Source: Triglochin maritima (Eukaryota; Streptophyta; Magnoliopsida; Alismatales; Juncaginaceae). Taken from it: DNA of 64,000 bases. Where the stretch lies: positions 2,058,501 through 2,122,500 of the forward strand of contig OY821790.1 of the NCBI GenBank assembly GCA_963682175.1. The letters run 5' to 3'. Below are positions 1 to 11,275 of the stretch, one piece after another (within the stretch, counting starts at the first letter, position 1; each line of letters begins with the position of its first letter). The notes under the pieces are model-generated. The model was given only the letters and a program-made list of their open reading frames with translations. It did no database searches and was not told the DNA's origin. The position numbers were made by a program, and so were the translations under genes.

Positions 1-1258
1 CTAATAACTCATCATAGGAAGGGGTTTCTTGAATTGATACCTCATCGTCATCAATTTCTACCACTTGGGGTTGATTGCTTCTCTTTGGGGATGTAACGGT
101 GCTTGAATCCGAATCCTCATTGTGTGCCATAAAGCACATGTGTGCTTCTTCCTCTTGAGAGTATTCGGTGTCGGAGGATGTAGATGAGCTTGAATCATCC
201 CAAGTGGCTTTAAAAGCCTTCTTTCCGTCTTTGTCATGGTGATCCCTTCTTTTGTGATCATCACGTTCTCGTCTTCTAGGTCTCTCTTCTTTATCTCTTC
301 TAGGAGGCCTATCTTCCCTAATTCTCCTCGGTCTCTCATCTCTTTCTCTTCTAGGAGGGAATCTTCTTGGTTCTCGTTGTTCACGATCTCTTGACTTAAG
401 GAGTGGACAATCCTTCTTCATGTGCCCCGTCTTGTTGCATTCGTAGCACGTGAAAGTCCGGGATGATTCTCCTTTCCCTCTTGTGAACCTTCCTTTGGCG
501 AGAAACTTCTTGAAGTTGCGGGTTAGAAATGCAACATCATCATCGGTGTCATCGTCTTCGATACTTTCCAAATCCGACGTTGCTTTGAGAGCAATTGTTT
601 TCTCCTTTCTCCTTAACCCCTCTCGCTCCTTCTCCTTCTCTCTTCTTTCCTCCATTTGAATCTCATAAGCCATGAGGCTTCCTATGAGATCCTCCATCTT
701 TAGCTTTGAGAGATCTTTGGCCTCCTCGATTGCCGTTGTCTTCTTCTCCCACTCCAATGTCAACGATCTAAGAAACTTCCGTACCCTGTCACTTTCAATC
801 AAGACCTTACCAAGGTTTTTCAAGGAGTTAGTGATATGAGTAAAGCGAGTATGCATCTCGCTAATGGATTCGTTGGGTTTCATGGCAAACATTTCATATT
901 TTTGCATATATGAATCTATCCTAGTTTCTTTCACGGATGATCGTCCTTCAAAATGACTTTCTAACATATGCCATGCCTCAAATGCAGAATCACAAGCATT
1001 AATTCTACCATATTCCTCTTCGGTTAATCCACACATGAGAATGTTCATTAATTTTGCATTCATTTGAACCATTGCTAGTTCATCATCACTCATGAGTTCA
1101 AACTCTTTGTTTTGAGAATATGGAATTTGAAAGAAAACCCATAGCTTAACATCATATGATTGAATGAAGATTATCATGCGTTTCTTCCAATAGGCATAAT
1201 TGGTTCCATTAAAAAGTGGAGGTCTACCGGTGTGGAATCCCTCACGTTGTTGGGTCAT
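1..1258 (-). CDS. Ty1/Copia gag polyprotein, N-terminal part (UBN2-type), cut by window edge
   Basis: Reading the minus strand from the ATG at 1258, the frame stays open for about 419 codons to the window edge with no stop. The start MTQQREGFHTGRPPLFNGTN is followed by a UBN2-type gag core (WKKRM, AFEAWHMLESHFEG, a conserved EAKDLSKLKMEDLIGSL stretch). Around residues 273-286 there is a CCHC zinc knuckle (CYECNKTGHMKKDC). A long Arg/Asp/Glu/Pro-rich basic tail and an acidic Ser/Asp tail follow. Gag forms the retrotransposon particle and the knuckle binds its RNA. The ATG is preceded by a tRNA-iMet primer site at 1296-1308, which fixes the 5' end. Protease, integrase and RT would lie to the left, outside the window. 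The lack of stops suggests a fairly young copy. Confidence 0.85.
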   Translation of the reverse strand, partial: MTQQREGFHTGRPPLFNGTNYAYWKKRMIIFIQSYDVKLWVFFQIPYSQNKEFELMSDDELAMVQMNAKLMNILMCGLTEEEYGRINACDSAFEAWHMLESHFEGRSSVKETRIDSYMQKYEMFAMKPNESISEMHTRFTHITNSLKNLGKVLIESDRVRKFLRSLTLEWEKKTTAIEEAKDLSKLKMEDLIGSLMAYEIQMEERREKEKEREGLRRKEKTIALKATSDLESIEDDDTDDDVAFLTRNFKKFLAKGRFTRGKGESSRTFTCYECNKTGHMKKDCPLLKSRDREQREPRRFPPRRERDERPRRIREDRPPRRDKEERPRRRERDDHKRRDHHDKDGKKAFKATWDDSSSSTSSDTEYSQEEEAHMCFMAHNEDSDSSTVTSPKRSNQPQVVEIDDDEVSIQETPSYDELL

Positions 1259-1295
1259 TGCTACAAATGTTAATTTGTTTATATGCAATTAACAA

Positions 1296-1308
1296 GGCTC
1301 TGATACCA
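1296..1308 (-). other. Primer-binding site (tRNA-iMet) of the Copia element
   Basis: The minus strand reads TGGTATCAGAGCC, complementary to the 3' end of initiator tRNA-Met, the usual primer for Copia reverse transcription. It lies between the LTR and the gag ATG. Confidence 0.85.
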
Positions 1309-1828
1309 AATATAGGATCTAAATGCCCTAAATATTAGTCTTAAGGGGGGTTTATAGACTAATTTCTTACTACCAACTATTTGTGCAATAACAAGATAAC
1401 CAATGAAAATAGTGAGATAAAGAAAGGCAAACCAAACACCGGATGTATAGAGGTTTGGATCCAACCACCGGATCCTAGTCCTCTCTTACGAAATGCTCTT
1501 CCTTGAGCAACTTCGCGATCTTCACTAAATTTGATCTTCTTTCCGGGCAAAGATCGAGCCTTTACAATTCAAGCTTGCGAACACCCTCGCCAAGCTTGGA
1601 CCTCCTTCTCACAACCCGAGAAGAGCTTCACTCCGGAAGCTTGTACAACTCATTTGTAGTAGACTTTGTGTAACCTACTCTTGAGCACTTGAATTGATGA
1701 TGAATGCAATTGAATGATTGATCAAGAGAGTGGTTGAGAGCAATAAAGAGAGTAAGAGCACTTGGAAGTTTTTAGCACAATGAGAGCTTAGAGAATGGAT
1801 TGGTAACCTTGTAAAGATGATCTAAGCT

Positions 1829-1840
1829 CTATATATAAGC
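1829..1840 (-). promoter_or_regulatory. TATA box of Copia LTR
   Basis: The minus strand reads GCTTATATATAG, the only strong TATA in the LTR. It separates U3 (higher coordinates, with the palindrome cluster) from R/U5, as expected for an LTR promoter. Confidence 0.6.
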
Positions 1841-1924
1841 CTCTTAAGTTTTCTAGCCGTTTGAGAAAGATTTGATTGGGTTTTGTGCAAGATACACAAA
1901 CCAGAGATTCAGGAAGCAATTCTG

Positions 1925-2500
1925 TCAAAGTTCGGTCGACCGGTAAGAATGAAACGGTCGACCGGTTACGTGAATAGTAGTCAAACGGTCAGACAAACGA
2001 GGAACGGTCGAACTAACTGGGAGGGAACTTAAGTGTACCGGTCGGACGAAACAAGGCAACGGTCGACCGATGTGAAGGTTCGGTAGAGACAAAGTGTGAC
2101 CGGTCGAACCAAGGTGGTATCGACCGATAGCAGGAAGAATGCTACGAACGATCAAAGGTCAAACGGTCGACCGGTTAATAAGATTTGTTCGACCGGTTAA
2201 GCTATGTATTCCGGGGTAAGGTGAAAGTATGTGTATACGACCGTTGTATAATACGACAAGTATAACGGTCACAAAAGAAGACAAAAATAGGAATCAATCG
2301 GTCGAACAGAAAAGGACTTTCGGTCGACCGGTGTGCACTAAGGCACGTGTCTTCCAACACGTATGAACAGTTGATCGGTCGACCAAAATACCTAAAGTTA
2401 TTCTAATGAACCGGTCGAACCAGAACACAGTTCGGTCGACCGAAAGGGTTCAGAAAATAGATTTTAGATTAAACGGTCGAACCAGATGGTCGACCGGTTG
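1925..2500. repeat. CGGTCGACCG palindrome cluster 1 (Copia U3)
   Basis: Perfect copies are visible at 1933-1942 and 1955-1964. Many one- or two-base variants follow (cggtcgaacc, ggtcgaccga, cggtcggacg), separated by unrelated spacers of roughly 15-50 bp. The cluster lies about 90-670 bp upstream of the LTR TATA box. Confidence 0.85.
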
Positions 2501-2831
2501 AGTGCAGAATTCCTGGATATGGTTTGATTGATTTCTAAAGAAGTTTTGTATGGAATTTGAATGTTTAGTTCTACTTCTATGGAATCCTAAAGAGTCGTGA
2601 TATGCAATGCATCAAGATTTAAGTGCTCAAGTTACATTTAAATCCTAATGACAATAATGTAAACCTATCTACTCTTCAACTTCATTTCTCGTTAAACTTG
2701 TCACCTGAAATGTTAGTACAAAACAATATATGTGTATTGTGCAAGAGTGATATGAACGAATTACATGTGTTTAAGATATATGTTGATTAATCATCAAAAC
2801 GGATAAGCAATCATTAGCCAAAAAGCCAACA

Positions 2832-3106
2832 AGTATTACCGCATTCCATGATCGACAAAATAAGTCCAACGAGTCGTGTAGCTAGATTGATTAATGCATC
2901 TTGTTCGGATTTTGTGGGTATATCCGCTGAAAACCCTCAGGAGACAACACTCCTCCTCCTTGGCGACAAGGAGGTTTAACGGCTTGTTGTACGTGCTAAG
3001 TGCAACCGTGATTCCTACGAAAGTGAGTTAGGATTTCTTATTTTTCGCATGCTTTTCTCTTTCTTTATTTTGCTCGGGACTAGCAAAAGTTATGTGTGGG
3101 GGTATT
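2832..3106 (+). mobile_element. Athila-like element, 3' end of internal region with polypurine tract
   Basis: This matches, almost base for base over the second half, the internal 3' end of the complete element at about 24150-24425, including the stretch after 'ttgttcggattttgtgggta'. It ends in a polypurine tract, gtgtgggggtatt (about 3094-3106), directly before the LTR. The 5' side is cut by the Copia LTR at 2831, so the rest of the element should lie left of the window. Confidence 0.8.
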
Positions 3107-4513
3107 TGATTGACATCATTTCATGCTCATATTTGTATCTTATATCCATTATCTTTCACCTAAACAATGCTATGTCACGAGTTTTATGTTTAGTTTTCAG
3201 GAATAAACAGGTTTGAAGAGATGAAGCATAAAAGGACCCAAAAGCTGGGAAAAAGGACTGAATTGTGAGATCTAGGGACCAAGATGCAAGGGAGAAGGAC
3301 CTGATTGCAAGACAGAAGGACCTAAGAGCAAAACAGAATACTCCACACCATCATGGGGAGTATTTTACCAATTCAATTCGGGTCGAAGCTCCAACAAGTC
3401 AAGTAACCGCATCAAAGACCAACAATACCAGAAAGAAAAGCCCAAAACAAAAATGAGCAGGATCTGAACAAAATAGACCGCTAATTGGCGGTCCAAGACC
3501 GCTAATTGGCGGTCCATTTTGGCCCAAATCCGCTCAAATTTCTCCAGCACATGTATTATAGGATGTTTAGGCTATGTTTGGTATCCGTTTAGTCCAACAT
3601 CGGGGGATTGTCCCGGTTTGCCTTTTTCCATGCCTATAAATAGAACTCTTCACCTCCTATTGTAATCACTCCATATTTTAAGTGGCTATTCTTCCTACTA
3701 GAAGTGAGGCCTTGAAGCACACACTAAAGTAGGAGGATGCTACTTTTAATGTGAGTCATTTTATCAATAAAGTTTTGTGTTTATTTCATTGTTTGTTTTA
3801 TGCTTCTTTTATTGTTTGTGCATGTTTTAGTTTAATCGTCTTTTAATTCTAGCTTAGTTTTAATATGCTTTCTTTCCATAGTTTAATAATTAGTGTAATG
3901 TTTAGTGAGTAATTCCATCCCCTTTGGGGGTGGAGTAGATGTACATACATGCATTAGAGAATGGGATGAATGCTTTAATTTCAATGTTTTGATTAAACAT
4001 GAATGTATGCTTGCTTGTTTAGGATAGAATTTAAAACTTGATGAGTTTTGCCAAAATGATTAGACACCTCTCATGCTTGTTTAGGTTCTGAAATAAACAC
4101 CTTGCATATGTAAATGTTAATCAACTAAGTTGGTGAATAGATTGATAGGTTTTGCCATAACATTTAGACACTTCCTATGCTTGATAAACACCACCTCCAT
4201 GTGCTTAAAGAATGTATTCTACACCCACCTCTTTGGATGTGTGCACTCACTCCACCCCTTAGGGGTTTTTCCATTTCCTGAATTCCAGCATTTCGTTCTT
4301 AGCTTAGTTGTCATTTCATTGTTTGTTTCTTTCGTTCGCATTTCATACTTCTTAGTGTAGCGTAGTCTAGATTAGCATAAACAACTTTCTTCCCCCTATT
4401 TTTGCCACTTGATTTCTGATAAACAAGAGGCTGCTCACCTCCCTGAGGACGACCCGTACTTGCCACCGCTTCACCGCGGCCGTGCACTTGCGGTTTAATT
4501 AAAACGCTCAACA
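3107..4513 (+). mobile_element. 3' LTR of Athila-like element
   Basis: Begins TGATTGACATC and ends near 4513 with CGCTCAACA, a slightly changed version of the family end TCAATCA. It carries the family TATA (tgcctataaatag near 3632) and, upstream, two copies of a CCGCTAATTGGCGG-type palindrome at about 3477-3515. It is more diverged than the copies at 16386 and 24426. Its right end interrupts the RT reading frame of the Gypsy element that continues at 4514, so it inserted into that element. Confidence 0.8.
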
Positions 4514-6351
4514 GTAACCTTGTTCAGCATCCTGTAATCAATACACATCCGCAGTGATCCGTCCTTCTTCACGAAGAGTACTGGCGCTCCCCAAGGTGAG
4601 ACTCTGGGGCGGATAAATCCCGAATCCATCAGGTCCTGCAACTGCTTCTTCAGTTCTGCCAGCTCAGCAGGTGCCATCCGATACGGCGCCTTCGACTGCG
4701 GCGTAGTCCCAGCTACCAAATCGATCCCAAACTCAATCTCTCTGTGAGGCGGCAACCCAGTGACATCATCTACAAATACATCTGGGAACTCCCGAACAAT
4801 CTCAATGTCCTCTAATCTCCTCGCCTCTGGATCTGGAACTACCAAAGTGGCCACGAAAGTTCTGCAACCCTGCTGCAACAACTTTTGTGCCCTCACTGCT
4901 GATACGATCACTCTACCTCCTCTATCTTTCGTCCCCCTGATCAGCACATCAGGTAGACCCTTCCTCGGGATCAGGATCTTCTTCTCCCGGCACAAAACTC
5001 GCACATCGTACTGGGACAGCCAATCCATCCCCAGTATGACGTCGAAGTCCTCCATCGGCAACAAGATCAGGTCAGCCGGAAACTCCTGATCTCCCGAAAC
5101 AATCGTGGCGTTGGGGAGGAAGCTCCCCACAATGCCCACCAGATCCAAGGGTGTGCTGACCTCTAACGTGGCAGTCAACATCGCAGGGGTACGGCCCAAC
5201 ACGCTCGCAAATCGCTCCGAGATGAACGAGTGTGTGGCCCCACAATCAAACAACACTCTCGCACTCAACCCAACAACAAAAAGCGTACCTTCCACCACCG
5301 TGCTGACATCTCTTGCCTCATCCGCCTGGATGGTAAAGACCCGTCCAGTCCTCTGACCCTGCTGCTGCGACGACGCAAAAGGTCGACGACCTCCGCCTCT
5401 GCCTCCTGCTGGCTGCCCTGACTGCCTGCTGGACCCGTCTGTCCCACTCGGACAATCTCGCACAAAGTGGCCTGACTTGCAACACCCGTGACAAACCCCA
5501 CGACCCCAACACTCACCAGAGTGAACTCTGCCACAACCTCTGCACGCCTCAGGCTGGCGTGGCCCACCTCCTCCGATCTGGGGCCTCTTGCCCGGGTTCC
5601 CTCCTAGCGGAGCACCCGGACGTCCACTGACCTTCCCCGGTGCTCTCCTGGCCTCAGCATAATTCTGTTGGTAATCCTGATCGATGATCGTCGCAAACCG
5701 CACGGCATCGGCCAGCGTCTATGGCATACTGTATGTCACCTGAGTACGAAGGTGCTTCCTCAGCCCCCGTATGAACTTCCTCGCCCTCTGCAGCGGCGTC
5801 ACGCAAATCTCCGGACAGTAACGCTCCAGCGCGTTGAACCTCCGGGTATACTCAGCCATGGTCGCCTCTCCCTGCTCGAGAGTCATAAACTCCTCTCGCC
5901 TCCTATCTCTGACATGCTCTGGGAAATACTGCTCATTGAACTCCCGTAGGAATTCCTCCCAGCTGATCTCAGTCCTGCCCTCAAACACCACTGCAGATGT
6001 GGTCCTCCACCAATTGGACGCGTCTCCGCCCAACACATATGCTGCCAATCATGTCTGCCTCTCAGGCGAGCACTCAATCGCCCGAAGGATCTCCTGAATC
6101 TTCAGGACCCAGTCCTTCGCAGCCTCAGACTCTCCTCTACCATCAACGGTAGGCGGGTGCTGTCTCATAAAGCGGTCGAGCATCGCTCCTGCCGCTGCTG
6201 ACTCTCCTCTGCCTGACTGGCGATCCAACATCGCTCCCAGTCGCCCCACCGTGTCATAGAGCATCCGCCGCTCCTTAGCCCAGTCCGTACTCCCAGTATC
6301 CCCACTGGTGTCACGGTCCCGTGGGGGAGGTCTCACGCGTCTCGGAGGCAT
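4514..6351 (-). pseudogene. Ty3/Gypsy gag-pol (gag, protease, start of RT), broken
   Basis: One minus-strand frame runs from the ATG at 6351 (MPPRRVRPPPRD) to the Athila-like LTR. It encodes a gag capsid region (YVLGGDASNWWRTTSA, WEEFLREFNEQYFPE). Two zinc-knuckle-like motifs follow, [12 protein letters not shown] and [14 protein letters not shown], then an aspartic protease with [10 protein letters not shown] and [11 protein letters not shown]. Last comes the start of reverse transcriptase ([33 protein letters not shown]). The frame is broken by two in-frame stops, at 6049-6051 and near 5716-5718. Each is one C-to-T type change from a sense codon. RT is cut off by the LTR insertion, and RNase H and integrase are absent. 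The layout is that of plant Ty3/Gypsy chromoviruses, but no chromodomain is visible to confirm the lineage. Confidence 0.9.
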
Positions 6352-6453
6352 CTACACACAAAGAACAGCACACATCAAAACCATGAATGCATGAACTAAT
6401 GCAGACTCAAAAACCCTAAGGGTGGTTTCCTTGGATAAGGACACTGGAACCGA

Positions 6454-6468
6454 CCACTCTGATACCAA
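6454..6468 (-). other. Primer-binding site (tRNA-iMet) of the Gypsy element
   Basis: The minus strand reads TTGGTATCAGAGTGG, two bases after the LTR end TTACA, matching the tRNA-iMet primer signature. Confidence 0.8.
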
Positions 6469-6559
6469 GTTGTAACATCCTCAAAGCAGCGGAAAATTTA
6501 AAATTTATAAACACTCAATCAACACAGGATATTACGCAAATAAAGGAACACAGGTGAAC

Positions 6560-6563
<4 letters not shown>

Positions 6564-6616
<53 letters not shown>
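6564..6616. repeat. (AT)n microsatellite inside LTR A
   Basis: Uninterrupted alternating a/t for about 50 bp. Confidence 0.95.
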
Positions 6617-6618
<2 letters not shown>

Positions 6619-6884
6619 AACATCAGAGTTTACAAAAGTTGTGATTACATCAAAAGCATAAACAAAGGAAACAGTAATCACACGACCTCAACCGAGAGAA
6701 AGCTGGATCCGGTAGCAGCGCTCCTCTCCTCGGTCACCACCCCCTAACGCCGATCACGGCCTGAAAGTAAACATGCAACAATGCCTGAGTTTCCAGAAGG
6801 AAACCCTGTATGCCAAACTCTAAATGCATGAAATGAAAAGGCACCCTAGCATGCAATTCTACTAAACAAGAAAAAGCATCACAA

Positions 6885-7425
6885 CCAGGCTGGGCTCCAG
6901 GGCTCTCTCACCCAACCACAGCACACCGCAGGTACGGGGCTCCAGGTCTAATCTCAACCAACCACCGCACCCACCACAGTCACGGGGCTCCAGGTCTAAT
7001 CTCAACCAACCACCGCGACACACACTCGTTGCCAAGCTGGGCTCCAGGTCTAATCTCAACCAACCGCAACTATCACGACACGACCAAGGGCTCCAGGTCT
7101 TTTTCAACCAACCCAAACGTCTAAGGGCTCCAGGTCTTTTTCAACCAACCCCTACACGCGGTCCCTGCTCAGGCTCCAGGCCTTTTTCAGCCAACCTGAA
7201 CGCACTACGGAGCTCCATGTCTTTTTCAACCAACCCCGCACAGACTAGCTGAGCTCCAGGTCTTTTTCAACCAACCGCAGCTCTCACACAGTCACGGGGC
7301 TCCAGGTCTAATCTCAACCAACCGCCGCAACACCAAAATTCTAAGCTGGGCCTCAGGCCTATTTCAGCCAATCCCAAGCTCACACACGGTTACGGGGCTC
7401 CAGGTCTAATCTCAACCAACCACCG
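6885..7425. repeat. Minisatellite, GGCTCCAGGTCT...CAACCAACC units
   Basis: About a dozen units share ggctccaggtct, then 'aatctcaaccaacc' or 'ttttcaaccaacc', then a variable 15-30 bp linker. Short open frames through it are periodic artefacts. Related LTR copies carry quite different tandem repeats at the same place. Confidence 0.85.
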
Positions 7426-7528
7426 CAACCCTCGTGCACCTAGCACACTTGCCGGAAGAACATCGGCACCACAACTCGCCCCACACGGACGACCACGACA
7501 ACAACACCTCCATAGTGCAAAACAGAAC

Positions 7529-8140
7529 ACAAACGGTCGACCGAACCAAAAGTCCCGGTCGACCGAATCAAGCAAATACAGGGCAATCCACCTCGACCGG
7601 CACTCCATCGGTCGACCGATTCCCAAAACCACACTCGTTCGGTCGAACCAAAATCACGGGACGGTCGACCGTTTAGATGGTCAACTCCCAGGTTCAACTA
7701 ACAAAACGTCCGATCGGTCGAACTCCGAGCATCCTTCGGTCGACCGATCCCACAGGGAATAATCCCTCTCTCGCGTCCTGAAACCGGTCGACCGATTTCA
7801 CCTCCTCGGTCGACCGATTTTATCCAGAGCGTTCCTCACGCTCAACACGCAGGTCCGATCGACCGAACCCACATTCGGTCGAACCGACCCCCAAACTCAC
7901 TTAAGTCACGGTCGAACAAAGTCAAAGAGCGGTCGACCGTTTAGATGGTCAACGCTCCTAACCGACTTAAGACAGTGCACACGGTCAACCGGCAAAGGGG
8001 ACCCGGTCGACCGAAACTCACCAGGTTTGCCTTTTATGCACAATCGGTCGACCGCCACAAGGCATCGTTTGACCGATTTCAGGCAGAACCCGTATTTTCT
8101 TCACGAACGGTCGACCGTTTGCACCAACCGGTCGACCGAT
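7529..8140. repeat. CGGTCGACCG palindrome cluster 2 (Gypsy LTR A)
   Basis: Roughly twenty copies or near copies of ggtcgaccg/cggtcgaacc, on average every 25-35 bp, with unrelated spacers. The core GTCGAC is unchanged in most. Confidence 0.85.
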
Positions 8141-8793
8141 CAGGCAGTGAAATCTGCTGCACATTTACTTGCGACGAGCCGAACGGCCTACCGTCGACTT
8201 CCAAATACTCACGGTAATTAAGTGAGTGAGCTTGACATACCGGAAGGTCTGAAGAGACCTTTGAAGAACCGCGACGACGCCTCCACGAGCACGTCTCCCC
8301 AAATCACGATCCGTCGACGAACCTCGCGTCCAAACGACGATCAATCGTCTTCTTGACGATCCACAGCACTACACTACCTCCGGCAACCTCCACAAGCCAA
8401 CCACAACCACCGAAACCCGGGTGAGGTCAAGAGAGAGAAACCAAAACGAGCCGGAAACGAACCGAGAGAGTAACACTCACCTCAAACCACCAACGCCCTT
8501 AATCTCGCCGAAGCCCCGCGCCTCCACGCCCGCGATCACCAACTGAGGGGAGAGAGAGAGAGAGACGTGAGAGAAGAGGGGGAGAGACGTGAGAGAAGAG
8601 AGCACCTCTAAATATCTCTTCTTCCTCTCATCTAAACCATCCATTCCAATCCACTCCATCTCCACCACTCATCTCATCTCCACTCCATCACAACCCTCCA
8701 TCCAACCATCTTCAATCCAAGCCATCCATCTTCATCTCCCTCTAATCACCACCTAAAACATGATTAAGGCACAATTAGGATTATGATCCTACA

Positions 8794-9308
8794 ATGTCTG
8801 AATATGCCCAAACATCATGCTTTTTTTAGGGAAACTGTATTATTCAGAAAATATATTTTTTAATTCTACTACTCTTATTTGGACCACCCTGAATAATACA
8901 TTATAAATATACATTTTTTGTTGAAAACACATTTTCCGAAAAAAAGAGTGGAATGGTAGTCCTTTGTTTATGAAAATAAATCAGGTACGTGCATGTAAAT
9001 AAATCATGTAATTACCTTTGTTTATGAAAACATTAGAAGTTAATTTCCTTTGCATGTAACTACGTACGTATATGTGTTGATATCTCAAGAAAATTCCATG
9101 CACGCATGTATGGATTATCTAAATGACAAGTTAAGTCCTTTTTGTTTGATGTTATATAGTTGGCTTAAGATCATGATCACATGCATGGTTAACAAAGTCG
9201 TTTTTAATTTGTTTGATCATAGTTGGTTTGACGCGTTTAATAAAATTAATGACGTGTTTTTGTTTGCAAGCAAATATAAATTATTACATAATTTAAATAT
9301 TTTCACAG
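8794..9308. other. AT-rich non-coding stretch upstream of neprosin gene
   Basis: No convincing coding or repeat structure. It ends in a splice-acceptor-like tttcacag at 9301-9308. Confidence 0.5.
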
Positions 9309-11275
9309 GTGAACGATGCAAGTGATCAGTACTTCAACAGCCTGGTTTTTGCCAACGACACAACACTCGTCCACAGAGTAATTAAGAGCTTAATTAACAA
9401 AAAAAACTGAGTGATTTTCACTTCATTAATGTGTCATAATTAACATTTTTTTTATTTGTGTGCGTGGCAGAGGGAAATATATACTCAGTGGAAAATCAGT
9501 TCTGGGGAAGCAAAGCAAAGATGAGTTTGTGGGATTTGCAACAAACCCAACCTGACCGAATCATCATCCAACCTGGATGCCATGTAATTAATTAAGTACA
9601 AGTAGCCCACTTTATACATTTTGAAAAGAATTATGTTTTTTTTAATTATTAAGAATGTTAATTTTAATTATTAAGATGAATTATGAATTACCAAATCTGA
9701 CATCACCAGCGTATTAGGGTTTTTATAAGGATAAAGATCAATATCCTAAGCACTTAGGTGAAGAGTAATGAACTCAACTCTATTATAGAGTGTTGCACAC
9801 AACTTGTGTTTAGCAATATCAGACTATTTGCTCAACAACTCGCGTCTTATTCCGACCAAATTAGTCTCTAAACTATAGTTAGGATACACTCCCGCTGTCA
9901 TTTGGCAAAAAGTATTGCTTCATGGTTTTGTATGAAGTATGAACACATACATCCTAATTTTTTGTAATGTTTTAAACTCTTCTAATGAATATGATTTCTC
10001 CAACTCCCTATACTCGATTATGGTTGGCTTATTTAGTCTTGATGGTTAACCAATTAAAATAACAAATGGAAATTAACTTCTCAACCTTTTTGACCCTAGT
10101 ATGGATTCCGTAGTGTTATAAAATACGAGGAACGAAATATAATATATAAAACTTAGGAGCATTTATGTAAAATTTGCCCTATCCAATATTATAGAGGTTA
10201 ATTGCAAAATACATATTAATTTTTCATTATATTTTTGAAAATGTATAAGAAGTTTGAATTTGATATTGCATATATAGTTCGGCTGATCCTTTTTAATTAT
10301 TTCAGGTGTATCCAAAACATTATGGTGATAATAAGCTTCACTTCTTTACCGCATGGACTGTAAGTTTTAATATTCTCTACTTAATTTCTTATATTACTTT
10401 CTTCAAAGAAGGTACATGATGTGGAAAATTATTGTTAAATTCCACTTATTTAGTATTTTAGATACAAAATTTAAAATATAAGCATCTTAATTAACTTGTT
10501 TATTTGCTCCAATTAAACCAGACGGATACGTTTCAAAAGACATGTTACAATCTAGAGTGCCCGGGTTTTGTACGAGACGGACCTGCATTTATCAACCCAG
10601 GAGATTTCGTTGGACCAACATCTGTGGTGGATGGTGAACAATTTTATCTCACACTTTCGATAATAAAGGTAACAAAAATACCGTCATAATAAATTAATGA
10701 CGATCATTACTATTTTTCCAGTTGACTGACTTAATGATGTGAAATACAACTGACCATGTATCTTTGAAATTATTGGTTGCATCCTTAATTAGAATGGTAG
10801 ATTGGGAGATTGGTACCTACAAATAGGAGAAGGAGATACAAGCCAAGTAGTAGGTCATTGGCCTCGATCTCTCTTCACCACAACCCTATCAGACTGGGGA
10901 ACCAAATTCTCCTTTCGAGGAGTAGCCTCGTCGCCGCCGAGTGAGCCAATCCTTCCCCTTGGGAGCGGCCACAATGCGCAAGAGAGTGGGAAAAGGGCGG
11001 CCGTTTTCGAGAAGATCAAGTTGTATTCGGAGAATGGGCACTCTATAGTCCCGACAGTGAACTTGTTCCATGAGGGTCCTAATGACAAGCAATGCTATAG
11101 CACCACACCACCTGAGAATGTAGGGTCTACTGGTGATGGGGTTGTGTTCTACTATGGAGGTCCTGGTGGGTGCAAAACATTAGTTCATCATTATGACAAA
11201 GAATATTGTCATTTAATAAATGTTTATTGTTGTATACTCATCATTTGTGTAATGCATGCATATATGGGCAGTTGA
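9309..11275 (+). CDS. Neprosin-family (PEP catalytic/DUF239) protein, exons; 5' end incomplete
   Basis: Four exons join in phase 0: 9471-9583, 10306-10359, 10522-10668 and 10793-11275, all with GT-AG introns. They encode a neprosin domain: NQFWGSKAKMSLWD; YPKHYGDNKLHFFTAWT; TFQKTCYNLECPGFV; GDWYLQIGEG with VVGHWPRSLF; LGSGHNAQESGKRAAVF; FYYGGPGGCKT near the end. Family members are secreted plant proteins; the founding member is a glutamic prolyl endopeptidase. A possible earlier exon, 9309-9377, does not join in frame to 9471. No start codon, signal peptide or N-terminal activation domain is visible. The C-terminus carries about 30 extra residues after the usual GGPGG ending. It may be a 5'-truncated or decayed copy, so I do not call it functional. 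Confidence 0.75.

Larger units (their letters stand above)
1311..2831 (-). mobile_element. 5' LTR of the Ty1/Copia element (about 1.5 kb)
   Basis: In minus orientation the LTR begins at 2831 with TGTTGGCTTTTTGG and ends next to the primer site. The end near 1311 is approximate because no clean CA is visible. It is clearly related to the solo LTR at 39064-40443, sharing the same start, the same middle order and the same GCGAGGGTGTTCGCAAGCTT stretch near the 3' end. Minus-strand TATA box TTATATATAG lies at 1829-1840. Upstream of it (1925-2500) is a dense cluster of CGGTCGACCG-like palindromes. The sequence beyond 2831 is Athila-like internal DNA, so this Copia inserted into that element. Confidence 0.8.
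6471..8793 (-). mobile_element. 5' LTR of the Ty3/Gypsy element (LTR copy A, 2.3 kb)
   Basis: On the plus strand it runs from TGTAACATCC at 6471 to ATCCTACA at 8793. The 6471 end adjoins the primer site. The same end (tgtaacRtcc followed by an 'agcggaaa'-like stretch) and the same internal order recur at 14470, 46741 and 49840, and in reverse at 42599. Inside are an (AT)n tract (about 6564-6616), a minisatellite (about 6885-7425) and a CGGTCGACCG cluster (7529-8140). A purine/pyrimidine-biased stretch (8530-8600) precedes the outer end. The 3' LTR is not in the window. Confidence 0.85.

Noticed and set aside
5105..6097. Plus-strand frames opposite the Gypsy gag-pol
   Set aside because: They are shadows of the minus-strand coding sequence, which has clear zinc-knuckle, protease and RT motifs.
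6885..7425. CRISPR-like regularly spaced repeats
   Set aside because: Repeat units vary, linkers are short and related, and the host is a plant LTR. It is a minisatellite.
7434..8217. Several 60-90 codon frames with recurring VDR/RST residues
   Set aside because: They arise from the CGGTCGACCG repeats in different frames and have no start context or conservation. The same applies at 1925-2155, 15448-16446, 47663-47944 and 50966-51214.
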